DNA of 5,066 nucleotides, from contig VXPN01000480.1 of assembly GCA_009839535.1 (NCBI GenBank), forward strand, positions 1-5,066. Reading direction: 5' to 3'. This stretch comes from Boseongicola sp. SB0662_bin_57 (GTDB lineage Bacteria; Pseudomonadota; Alphaproteobacteria; Rhodobacterales; Rhodobacteraceae). Positions 1 through 4,959 of this stretch are shown here, one piece after another. Below the pieces are notes generated by a model. It saw only the letters and a program-made list of their open reading frames with translations, did not search any database and was not told the origin of the DNA. The translations under genes and the position numbers were made by a program. Numbering within the stretch: position 1 is the stretch's first letter; each line of letters opens with the position of its first letter.

Positions 1-1000
1 CGACTTCGTCGATGCTGTCCGTCGAGATGCCGGCATCCTTCAGGGCGGCCCGGCAAGGCTTGATCGATTTCTTGATCAGGTCGCCTACAAGGCTCTCCAG
101 CTTTGCGCGGGTCAGCTTGATGACCATGTGGAGCGGCGTTCCCGAGCCTGGATCCATCGAGATGAACGGCTGGTTGATCTCGGTCTGGGTGGAGCTCGAA
201 AGCTCGATCTTTGCCTTTTCGGCTGCCTCCTTCAGGCGCTGAAGCGCCATCTTGTCGGCAGTCAGGTCAACACCGTGCTCTTTCTTGAACTCCTCGGCCA
301 GGTAGTTGACGACCCGCATGTCGAAGTCCTCGCCGCCGAGGAACGTGTCGCCGTTCGTGGACTTAACCTCGAAGAGGCCGTCATCGATCTCAAGGATGGT
401 GATGTCGAAGGTTCCGCCGCCAAGGTCATAGACGGCAATGGTTTTCGTCTCTTTCTTGTCGAGACCGTAAGCCAAGGCCGCAGCGGTCGGCTCGTTGATG
501 ATCCGCAGCACTTCGAGCCCGGCGATCTTGCCGGCGTCCTTCGTTGCCTGACGCTGCGCGTCGTTGAAGTAGGCCGGCACGGTGATGACGGCTTGCGTGA
601 CGTCCTCGCCAAGGTAGCCCTCGGCGGTTTCCTTCATCTTCTGGAGGATGAATGCCGAGATTTGCGAAGGCGAGTACTTTTCGCCACCCGCCTCGACCCA
701 GGCGTCCCCATTGCCGCCATCCACGATGGCATATGGCACGATCTTCTTGTCTTTCGTCACCTCTGCATCGTCGACACGACGCCCGATCAGGCGCTTGACC
801 GCGAAGACGGTGTTCTCTGGGTTCGTGACTGCCTGCCGCTTGGCTGGTTGCCCTACAAGCCGCTCCTTGTCGGTGAACGCGACGATTGAAGGGGTGGTTC
901 GCGCGCCTTCGGCGTTTTCTATCACCCGGGGCTGGGACCCATCCATGATGGCGACGCAGCTGTTCGTGGTACCCAGGTCAATACCGATAACTTTGCCCAT
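1..1000 (-). CDS. dnaK: Molecular chaperone DnaK (Hsp70), N-terminal part, cut by the window's left edge
   Basis: DnaK is the cytoplasmic ATP-dependent Hsp70 chaperone that works with DnaJ and GrpE in folding and heat-shock recovery. The minus strand reads open from an ATG at 1000-998 to the window edge, giving 333 complete codons, about half of the usual 630-640 aa. Nearly all of the ATPase domain is present. Visible motifs are the phosphate-1 loop IDLGTTNS (residues 7-14), the AVKRLIG segment with catalytic Lys69 (Lys70 in E. coli), IINEPTAAALAYG (167-179) and the second Hsp70 signature YDLGGGTFDITILE (191-204) with the catalytic Thr197. The third signature and the substrate-binding domain lie off the window. 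The start is fixed by the conserved MGKVIGIDLGT beginning and by an AGAGGA ribosome binding site about 7 nt upstream. No frameshift or lost key residue is seen. It is transcribed away from alkB, from an RpoH-type promoter upstream. dnaJ commonly follows but would be outside the window. Confidence 0.98.
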   Translation of the reverse strand, partial: MGKVIGIDLGTTNSCVAIMDGSQPRVIENAEGARTTPSIVAFTDKERLVGQPAKRQAVTNPENTVFAVKRLIGRRVDDAEVTKDKKIVPYAIVDGGNGDAWVEAGGEKYSPSQISAFILQKMKETAEGYLGEDVTQAVITVPAYFNDAQRQATKDAGKIAGLEVLRIINEPTAAALAYGLDKKETKTIAVYDLGGGTFDITILEIDDGLFEVKSTNGDTFLGGEDFDMRVVNYLAEEFKKEHGVDLTADKMALQRLKEAAEKAKIELSSSTQTEINQPFISMDPGSGTPLHMVIKLTRAKLESLVGDLIKKSIKPCRAALKDAGISTDSIDEV

Positions 1001-1022
1001 TCCTGTGTCCTCTTTCTTTCGG

Positions 1023-1039
1023 CGATTTCCGGAAAATCG
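1023..1039 (-). other. Small hairpin in the dnaK leader
   Basis: A 6-bp stem (CGATTT paired with AAATCG, one bulged base, CCGG loop) lies in the 5' untranslated region of dnaK. It sits about 22 nt before the start codon and just upstream of the purine-rich ribosome binding region. The stem is mostly A-U pairs, so it is weak and could melt with temperature. Nothing else shows that it regulates translation; it may be fortuitous. Confidence 0.3.
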
Positions 1040-1110
1040 GCCCGGTTCGGCACCGATCTTCCATCCCATGAGTCGTGACGCATCAAGGGCGATCACGGGT
1101 TCGTGGGGGT

Positions 1111-1139
1111 ATATAGGTAGGGGCCGCTGCGCCTGCAAG
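1111..1139 (-). promoter_or_regulatory. RpoH (sigma-32) heat-shock promoter of dnaK
   Basis: On the minus strand, CTTG (1139-1136) is followed after 18 nt by CCTATAT (1117-1111). This fits the alphaproteobacterial RpoH consensus CTTG-N17/18-CYTATNT at every fixed position. Transcription would start near 1103, giving a leader of about 100 nt before the dnaK ATG at 1000. The gene it serves is a classic member of the heat-shock regulon, which makes the assignment strong. No CIRCE (HrcA) operator is visible between this promoter and dnaK. Confidence 0.85.
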
Positions 1140-1197
1140 CATGTCAGGACGGCGAATTTGCAATGCGCATGTACCGAAAGCGAAGGGAATTGCATGC

Positions 1198-1359
1198 GTG
1201 CGTGACCATCGGGTCATCGGGACATGATTTGGTTGACTGGAACGATGGAACATGACGCTTGCGGCGCAAGCCGGAAGGGCGGGTCTCCCGCCGATCTTCG
1301 ACACGGCCTTGCGCGGCCACGCCGCGAGGCCCGTCTGCCAGAGGGCCATGCAGAACGAG
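1198..1359 (+). repeat. 160-bp hairpin-rich repeat, copy 1 (left arm of the inverted pair around alkB)
   Basis: This stretch recurs in inverted orientation at 2302-2461. By eye the copies differ by about six substitutions and two 2-nt indels. The outer end carries TGACC-atcg-GGTCA (1203-1216). After a single-stranded part come three compact hairpins: GCTTGC-ggc-GCAAGC (1257-1271), GGCGGG-tct-CCCGCC (1278-1292), and a longer stem with CGCGGC-cac-GCCGCG at its core and GGCCT/AGGCC at its base (1305-1331). Short reading frames cross it on both strands, but the indels are 2 nt and break the frame between copies, so I judge it non-coding. It resembles dispersed intergenic repeats (REP/BIME-like or the rhizobial intergenic elements) in size and structure, but I cannot assign it to a named family. 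It lies between the dnaK promoter and alkB. Confidence 0.9.
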
Positions 1360-1430
1360 ATGCCGGGATTGCCGCGTCTGCAAGGCGAGGTGTCTGCGTT
1401 GGCAACTCCGCTGACCCGTGAAATCAGTGC

Positions 1431-1466
1431 GGGAGAGACCCGGTGGTCACTCACGCATATGGCTCC
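1431..1466 (-). repeat. Truncated third copy of the repeat's outer end
   Basis: The plus-strand segment around CCCGGTGGTCACTCACGCAT matches the outer end of copy 2 (CCCGATGGTCACTCACGTGT, around 2444-2463) with few mismatches, and matches the reverse complement of copy 1 near 1198-1210. A following TCCC also aligns in all three. The rest of the 160-bp unit, including the three GC-rich hairpins, is absent. It is therefore either a decayed or partial copy, or an independent occurrence of a shared end motif. It has the same orientation as copy 2 and lies inside the inverted pair, about 200 nt before alkB. Confidence 0.55.
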
Positions 1467-1627
1467 CAAAGCGAACACGATCCAGCGAACCGGAACGCCG
1501 GCTTGCGCCCGGGCTGCCGACGCCAGAGCGTTCATCAAGAACGACCTGGAACAAGGGACGTGCGGCCCGTCAGGGCGCATTCGCGCCTTTGGTGCACGCG
1601 GGATGGCCATCGCCGTTTCGTGCCCAA

Positions 1628-1655
1628 TGGAACGTTTCGTCCATCTTGCTATATT
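1628..1655 (+). promoter_or_regulatory. Possible alkB promoter giving a leaderless or very short-leader mRNA
   Basis: A good -10 hexamer TATATT (1650-1655) ends 6 nt before the alkB ATG at 1662. A weak -35 candidate TGGAAC (1628-1633) lies 16 nt upstream of it. Transcription would begin at or within a base or two of the ATG. This fits the absence of a Shine-Dalgarno sequence before that ATG. The -10 is convincing only by position and match; the -35 is poor. Confidence 0.45.
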
Positions 1656-1661
1656 GCCCGC

Positions 1662-2270
1662 ATGTCGAGGACCCCGTTGGATGTAAATGGCGTCAGGATA
1701 TGGAAGGGGCTTCTTTCCTCAGACGTGCAGCGCGAAATGGTGAGCGACCTGCGCGACGTCGCCACAGTTGCGCCCTTTCGCAGGTATGAAACGCCCGGCG
1801 GCAAGAAGATGTCGGTGAGAATGAGTGCCGCCGGAAAGGTCGGCTGGATCACGGACCGCGCCGGATACAGGTACGATGCGCTCCAGCCGGACGGCGAAGC
1901 CTGGCCGGAGATGCCTGCCACGGTGCTCGGTGTCTGGTCGGCGGCATCGGGCGTTGAGCGGATGCCGGACTCATGCCTCGTCAACTTCTACGGCGAGGGA
2001 GCGAAGATGGGAATGCACCAGGACCGGGACGAGGCCGATTTGAATTGGCCGGTCGTCTCGATTTCGCTCGGAGATGACGCGCTGTTAAGGATCGGGCAGG
2101 CGGCCCGTGGCGGTTCGACGCGATCCATCTGGCTGAATTCCGGCGATGTGGCCGTGCTGTCGGGTGCAGCGCGGCTGGCATATCACGGCATTGACCGGAT
2201 TCGGTTCGGCTCGTCATCCCTTCTGCCCGATGGCGGTCGGATCAACGTCACCATGAGGGTGGCGGGGTAG
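1662..2270 (+). CDS. alkB: Alpha-ketoglutarate-dependent DNA/RNA dioxygenase AlkB
   Basis: AlkB oxidatively removes methyl groups such as 1-methyladenine and 3-methylcytosine from DNA and RNA, using Fe(II), O2 and 2-oxoglutarate. The 202-aa product is close in length to E. coli AlkB (216 aa) and collinear with it. It has the nucleotide-recognition segment MSVRMSAAGKVGWITDRAGY (50-69), NFYGEGAKMGMHQDRDE (108-124) with iron ligands His119 and Asp121, the third ligand His175 in YHGI, and RINVTMR (193-199) with the 2-oxoglutarate-binding Arg193, Asn195 and Arg199. The His119-His175 spacing (56) equals that of E. coli His131-His187. The ATG has no Shine-Dalgarno, but a -10 box ends 6 nt before it. 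A TTG at 1677 preceded by GAGGA is an alternative start that would remove five residues. The gene is flanked by inverted repeats and no adaptive-response gene (ada, alkA) is adjacent. Confidence 0.96.
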   Translation: MSRTPLDVNGVRIWKGLLSSDVQREMVSDLRDVATVAPFRRYETPGGKKMSVRMSAAGKVGWITDRAGYRYDALQPDGEAWPEMPATVLGVWSAASGVERMPDSCLVNFYGEGAKMGMHQDRDEADLNWPVVSISLGDDALLRIGQAARGGSTRSIWLNSGDVAVLSGAARLAYHGIDRIRFGSSSLLPDGGRINVTMRVAG

Positions 2271-2301
2271 GTCAGAATGGCCGCTGGACCCGTGCTGACG
2301 C

Positions 2302-2461
2302 CTCGTTCTGCATGGCCCTGGCAGACGGGCCTCGCGGCGCGGCCGCGCAAGGTCGTGTCGAAGACCGGCGGGAGACCCGCCCTTCCGGCTTGCGCCGCAA
2401 GCGTCATGTTCCGTCGTTCCAGTCAACCAAATTGTCCCGATGACCCGATGGTCACTCACGT
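2302..2461 (-). repeat. 160-bp hairpin-rich repeat, copy 2 (right arm of the inverted pair around alkB)
   Basis: This is the reverse complement of copy 1, with the same order of elements read on the minus strand from 2461. All three compact hairpins are kept: GCTTGC-gcc-GCAAGC (2388-2402), GGCGGG-aga-CCCGCC (2367-2381) and CGCGGC-gcg-GCCGCG with a CCT/AGG base (2330-2352). Stems one and two are identical in both copies, while some differences fall in the third stem-loop. The inner end CAGAACGAG (2310-2302) and the outer end GTGACCATCGGG mark the limits. It starts 32 nt after the alkB stop and ends 34 nt before cysQ, so it fills the whole gap and supplies part of the cysQ promoter. Its hairpins could also slow or end alkB transcription, but no T-run follows them. 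Confidence 0.9.
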
Positions 2462-2468
2462 GTATGAT
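2440..2468 (+). promoter_or_regulatory. Likely cysQ promoter at the outer edge of repeat copy 2
   Basis: ATGACC (2440-2445, four of six matches to TTGACA) is followed after 17 nt by TATGAT (2463-2468, five of six matches to TATAAT). Initiation near 2475 would give a leader of about 20 nt containing the cysQ ribosome binding site. The -35 lies inside the repeat and the -10 just beyond its end. The corresponding position in copy 1 reads CATGCA, a poor -10, so this promoter is not clearly a conserved property of the repeat. Confidence 0.5.
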
Positions 2469-2495
2469 CCCCGAACACTTCGATAGGGGAGCGCG

Positions 2496-3311
2496 GTGGA
2501 ATCCTTGTTGAATGCCGATCGGGACGTTCTGGTCTCAACCATGCGACGCTTGGCGATTCAGGGCGGCGAGGCCATCATGGAAATTTATCGACGTGACGGT
2601 CTCGCGGTCAGGAAAAAGCAGGATTCGTCGCCGGTTACGGAAGCGGACGAGGCTGCAGACAGGCTGATCGCAGCAGGGCTGAGGGCCGGCTTCCCGGATC
2701 TGCCTCTGGTCACCGAGGAGCAGTCCGCGACCCACGACCTGTCAGTCGGGACATTCCTGATCGTTGACCCGCTGGACGGAACAAAGGAGTTCGTGCAGCG
2801 CAGGGGCGATTTCACGGTGAACATTGCATTGGTCGAGGACGGGAGTCCGACATTGGGCGCTGTCTATGCGCCGGCGAAGAGACGGCTGTTCATGACCTTG
2901 CCGGAAGGCGGAGCGATCGAGGAAGCGGGGGATCTGGACGCGGACAGGCCTGGCGACATGCGTCCCATCAGGGTCGCTGAACCGGACAACGCGGCGTTGC
3001 GTGTGGTGGCATCGAAATCGCACAGGGACCGGGCAACGGACGACTACATTGCGAGGTACGAAGTGGCAGACCTGGTGAGCGCCGGCTCGTCGCTCAAGTT
3101 CTGCCTTGTGGCGACGGGAGAGGCGGACTTCTATCCGCGGCTCGGCCCGACGATGGAGTGGGACACAGCCGCCGGCCACGCCGTTCTCGCCGCTGCCGGA
3201 GGGCACGTGGTCCGGAAGGAGACGCACGAGCCTCTCGCCTATGGCAAGCCGTCCTTTCGAAACCCGTTCTTCCTGGCTCATTCGCCCGGCGTGGTCCTTG
3301 CGGTCGAATGA
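2496..3311 (+). CDS. cysQ: 3'(2'),5'-bisphosphate nucleotidase CysQ
   Basis: CysQ hydrolyses 3'-phosphoadenosine 5'-phosphate (PAP, and PAPS) to AMP (and APS), clearing an inhibitory by-product of sulfate assimilation. It belongs to the Mg-dependent, lithium-sensitive inositol monophosphatase superfamily and acts in the cytoplasm or at the inner membrane. The 271-aa product has SPVTEADEAAD (45-55), the metal-binding pair Glu74-Glu75 in VTEEQS, the signature DPLDGTKEF (91-99) with Asp91 and Asp94, GSSLKFCLVATGEAD (197-211), and the C-terminal WDTAAGHAVLAAAGG (222-236) with Asp223. The GSSLKFC segment favours CysQ over inositol monophosphatase or histidinol phosphatase. Translation most likely starts at a GTG 5 nt after AGGGGA (2485-2490). 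The first in-frame ATG (2541) would remove 15 residues and has a poorer site. It has its own promoter and is convergent with ptsN. No sulfate-assimilation gene is next to it here. Confidence 0.95.
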   Translation: MESLLNADRDVLVSTMRRLAIQGGEAIMEIYRRDGLAVRKKQDSSPVTEADEAADRLIAAGLRAGFPDLPLVTEEQSATHDLSVGTFLIVDPLDGTKEFVQRRGDFTVNIALVEDGSPTLGAVYAPAKRRLFMTLPEGGAIEEAGDLDADRPGDMRPIRVAEPDNAALRVVASKSHRDRATDDYIARYEVADLVSAGSSLKFCLVATGEADFYPRLGPTMEWDTAAGHAVLAAAGGHVVRKETHEPLAYGKPSFRNPFFLAHSPGVVLAVE

Positions 3312-3692
3312 ACGGGCTGTCCGGGCGGCACGAGGGCGACCTGACCGACTCGGCTTTGCATGGTTCCGGAATTTCCGGTCCAAGAACCTCGGAATGCGGT
3401 TGCGCACGCTATCTGGCCGGGTGAGTCATGATGTCCACTGCACACCCGCAAGCCGAAAAGGCCGGCAACGTGGCTTCCAAGGCGCATTGAGGCGCCCTTT
3501 GCCACGCGCAAGCGCCATGCCGCCGGTGCCAGTCTGCGAAGCTGCGACCAGCTTTCATGACTAGGCGGACCGTGCGGGCCCTTGCCAGCGCGGGGACAGC
3601 GACCCTGCGAATTCCTGCGACTGGATCACGGAGCAGATTGGGAGGGACGCGCGGCACGAATTCTCCGCGGAGCGACCGGAACGTGTTGCGGC
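3312..3692. other. Intergenic region between convergent cysQ and ptsN, no gene supported
   Basis: Frames crossing this 381-nt gap give low-complexity Arg/Ala/Pro-rich products without recognisable similarity, so I leave them out. The longest frame on the minus strand runs over the end of ptsN out of frame. Structural features are a perfect CCGGA-att-TCCGG hairpin (3366-3378), a GGCGC-attgag-GCGCC hairpin followed by CTTT (3481-3500), and a CTCCGCGGAG palindrome (3663-3672). A 20-codon frame at 3428-3490 starts ATGATG but lacks a convincing ribosome binding site. The gap is long for convergent genes, so a degraded gene or a small RNA cannot be excluded. Confidence 0.6.
3481..3500 (+). terminator. 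Weak terminator-like hairpin downstream of cysQ
   Basis: GGCGC (3481-3485) pairs with GCGCC (3492-3496) across a six-base loop and is followed by CTTT. The stem is short and the T-tract is only three bases. It lies 170 nt after the cysQ stop. On the other strand it reads AGGGCGC-loop-GCGCCTT, about 195 nt beyond the ptsN stop. It is the best intrinsic terminator candidate in the convergent gap, but it is weak, and Rho-dependent ending is equally possible. Confidence 0.25.
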
Positions 3693-4157
3693 TCAGGCGG
3701 CCTTGTCGCGCGGCTGTTCGGCAAGAAGAGTGTGCAACGTGGCCGGATCCGCATTTGCGCGAAGCTTGGTGCAAAGGTCGGCGTCGCGCATGGAACGCGA
3801 CACCACTGCCAGCGCCTTCAGGTGCTCCACGCCCGCATCCTCGGGTGCCAGAAGCGCGAAGACGAGATCGACCGGCTGCTTGTCGACGGATTCGAACTCG
3901 AGGGGACGTTCGATCTGAACGAAGAGGCCTCGAACGGTTGTCAGTTCGGCCAGGCGGGCATGCGGCAAGGCCACGCCCTGCCCAACCCCGGTCGGACCCA
4001 AGGCTTCCCGTTCCTGAAGCGCTGACGCCACGTCAGCCGGATTGAGGCCATAGGCAATGGATGCAAGATCCCCGATTTCGTGAAACAGCCGCTTCTTGCT
4101 GCTGGCCGAGGCAATGTGCCTGACCGCTTCCGGGTGGAGGATCTTTGCTACGTTCAT
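3693..4157 (-). CDS. ptsN: PTS IIA-like nitrogen regulatory protein PtsN (EIIA-Ntr)
   Basis: PtsN is the terminal phosphoryl acceptor of the nitrogen phosphotransferase system (PtsP to NPr to EIIA-Ntr). Its phosphorylation state tunes potassium transport, carbon/nitrogen balance and stress responses in other bacteria; it does not transport sugar. The 154-aa protein is the normal family length and a single PTS EIIA type-2 domain. The phosphorylated histidine is His66 in GVALPHAR (61-68), preceded by the ALQEREALGPTGVGQG segment (46-61) and followed by the conserved core VDLVFALLAPEDAGVEHLKAL (96-116). The ATG is preceded by AAGGGGA about 10 nt upstream. It lies 39 nt after hpf on the same strand, so the two are probably one transcript, which matches the conserved hpf-ptsN arrangement of proteobacteria. 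No key residue is missing. Confidence 0.95.
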   Translation of the reverse strand: MNVAKILHPEAVRHIASASSKKRLFHEIGDLASIAYGLNPADVASALQEREALGPTGVGQGVALPHARLAELTTVRGLFVQIERPLEFESVDKQPVDLVFALLAPEDAGVEHLKALAVVSRSMRDADLCTKLRANADPATLHTLLAEQPRDKAA

Positions 4158-4196
4158 CTCGAACCGGTCCCCTTGGCAGCGGCTGGCCGCGTCGCC

Positions 4197-4760
4197 CTAG
4201 TTCGGGTCGATCCAGCCAATGTTTCCGTCATCCCGGCGATACACGACATTGACGCCAGCTTCCTGCCGTTCGTTCCGAAAGACCAGCACCGGAGCGCCAG
4301 CAAGCTCCATCTGCATCACCGCTTCTCCGACGGATAGCGACGGAATCTTCGTTTCCATCTCTGCGATGATGATCGGTTGAAGCGAGTCAGGTTCCGATTC
4401 GTCGTGTCCGTCGGACGACGCGAGGATATAGGCCGAGGCGTCCTGAAGTTCAACAGGCCGTTCGCGGCGATGATCCTTCAATCGCCGCTTGTACCGCCGG
4501 AGCTGCTTTTCGGCCTTGTCGCAGCTGCGTTCGAAAGCGGCGTATATCTCGTGGTCGTGGCCTCGGGCCTGAACGGTGAGTCCGGTCGAAAGATGGATCA
4601 GGATTTCACAGACAAATTCGTGGCCGCTCTTCGAGAACACGACGTTCGCATCGGTCGGTCTCCCCGCGTACTTGCCCACGACTTCGTCGAGGGATGTCTT
4701 GACATGCGCTTGAAGTGCCTCGCCGATCTCGATCTTCTTGCCGGTGACCTGATACTGCAT
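4197..4760 (-). CDS. hpf: Ribosome hibernation-promoting factor, long form (HPF/RaiA family)
   Basis: Long-form HPF binds the decoding region of the 30S subunit and dimerises 70S ribosomes into inactive 100S particles in stationary phase or starvation. The 187-aa product has an N-terminal S30AE domain (about residues 2-98, starting MQYQVTGKKIEIGEALQAHV and ending in the basic stretch RRYKRRLKDHRRER) and a C-terminal dimerisation domain (about 129-185). The latter is marked by SVGEAVMQMELAGAPVLVFRN and the ending NVVYRRDDGNIGWIDP. A linker of about 30 acidic or variable residues joins them. The ATG at 4760-4758 has an excellent AGGAGAGG ribosome binding site. The frame is open 47 codons further upstream, but that part runs through a hairpin and has no family similarity. 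It lies between lptB and ptsN; rpoN, often found between lptB and hpf in other proteobacteria, is absent here. Confidence 0.97.
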   Translation of the reverse strand: MQYQVTGKKIEIGEALQAHVKTSLDEVVGKYAGRPTDANVVFSKSGHEFVCEILIHLSTGLTVQARGHDHEIYAAFERSCDKAEKQLRRYKRRLKDHRRERPVELQDASAYILASSDGHDESEPDSLQPIIIAEMETKIPSLSVGEAVMQMELAGAPVLVFRNERQEAGVNVVYRRDDGNIGWIDPN

Positions 4761-4782
4761 GAACCTCTCCTGAAATGGTGCG

Positions 4783-4807
4783 GACCGCCACCTGTCAGGC
4801 GGCGGTC
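4783..4807 (-). promoter_or_regulatory. Strong hairpin just upstream of the hpf ribosome binding site
   Basis: On the minus strand GACCGCC (4807-4801) pairs exactly with GGCGGTC (4789-4783). The stem continues through one G-U pair and CCT/AGG to a three-base GAC loop, giving an 11-bp stem with no unpaired bases. It ends about 13 nt before the AGGAGAGG ribosome binding site of hpf. There is no T-run on either side, so it is not a standard intrinsic terminator. It could be a protein- or ribosome-responsive leader element, an mRNA-stabilising 5' structure, or an lptB 3' end. Confidence 0.55.
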
Positions 4808-4959
4808 GTCCTGGACAACAAACTACATATGAAGCGACCCGACGGCATTGAAGAGGCGCAGCGCTTGCGCACAGGGATTCACGACGGACCGCATTCGCCA
4901 CCGGTTCGATTCGGTGCAGAAGGCGTGGAGGGCGTTGCCGCTGTCAACCTCACGTCCCG

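Larger units (their letters stand above)
1360..1661. other. Intergenic region before alkB with no recognisable gene
   Basis: This stretch of about 300 nt is crossed by several open frames on both strands. None gives a recognisable protein, and none has a convincing ribosome binding site. It contains the truncated third repeat end near 1431-1466, an inverted repeat CGTTC-atcaa-GAACG (1529-1543), a 7-bp hairpin AGGGCGC-attc-GCGCCTT (1572-1589) with only a very short T-run, and the likely alkB promoter at its right end. The alkB frame is open back to 1443, but that extension (73 codons) has no similarity to AlkB N-termini and begins inside the partial repeat. Confidence 0.6.

Noticed and set aside
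128..889. Long plus-strand open frame of 253 codons opposite dnaK
   Set aside because: It is antisense to the clearly conserved dnaK coding sequence and is explained by dnaK codon bias.
1529..1552. Possible LexA (SOS) operator upstream of alkB
   Set aside because: GAAC-N6-GAAC (1539-1552) resembles the alphaproteobacterial box GTTC-N7-GTTC on the opposite strand, but the spacing is one base short. It lies about 110 nt from the start codon, away from the likely promoter. The overlapping CGTTC-N5-GAACG has the wrong arrangement.
1572..1589. AGGGCGC-attc-GCGCCTT hairpin as an intrinsic terminator
   Set aside because: Only three T residues follow and no upstream plus-strand gene needs a terminator here.
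1443..1661. N-terminal extension of AlkB by 73 residues
   Set aside because: The extension starts inside the partial repeat and has no similarity to AlkB N-termini. The family-like beginning MSRTPLDVNGVRIW coincides with a well-placed -10 box.
1252..1686. Open frames through the repeat beginning MTLAAQAGRAGLPP, present in both copies
   Set aside because: The similarity between the two predicted peptides simply mirrors the DNA repeat. The 2-nt indels shift the frame, the peptides diverge after about 30 residues, and other frames on both strands are equally open because of high GC.
2742..3407. Minus-strand open frame of 221 codons opposite cysQ
   Set aside because: It lies antisense to cysQ, which has full family motifs, and its product has no recognisable similarity.
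3409..3774. Minus-strand open frame of 121 codons overlapping the end of ptsN
   Set aside because: It overlaps ptsN in another frame, has no recognisable domain and is rich in Arg, Ala and Ser as expected of a GC-rich shadow frame.
4761..4901. 47-residue upstream extension of HPF
   Set aside because: The extension reads through the leader hairpin and lacks similarity to the family. The ATG at 4760 has an excellent ribosome binding site and the conserved MQYQVTGKK start.
4942..4947. Perfect TTGACA -35 hexamer on the minus strand upstream of hpf
   Set aside because: No acceptable -10 hexamer is found 16-18 nt downstream (the sequence there is GC-rich), so I do not call a promoter.
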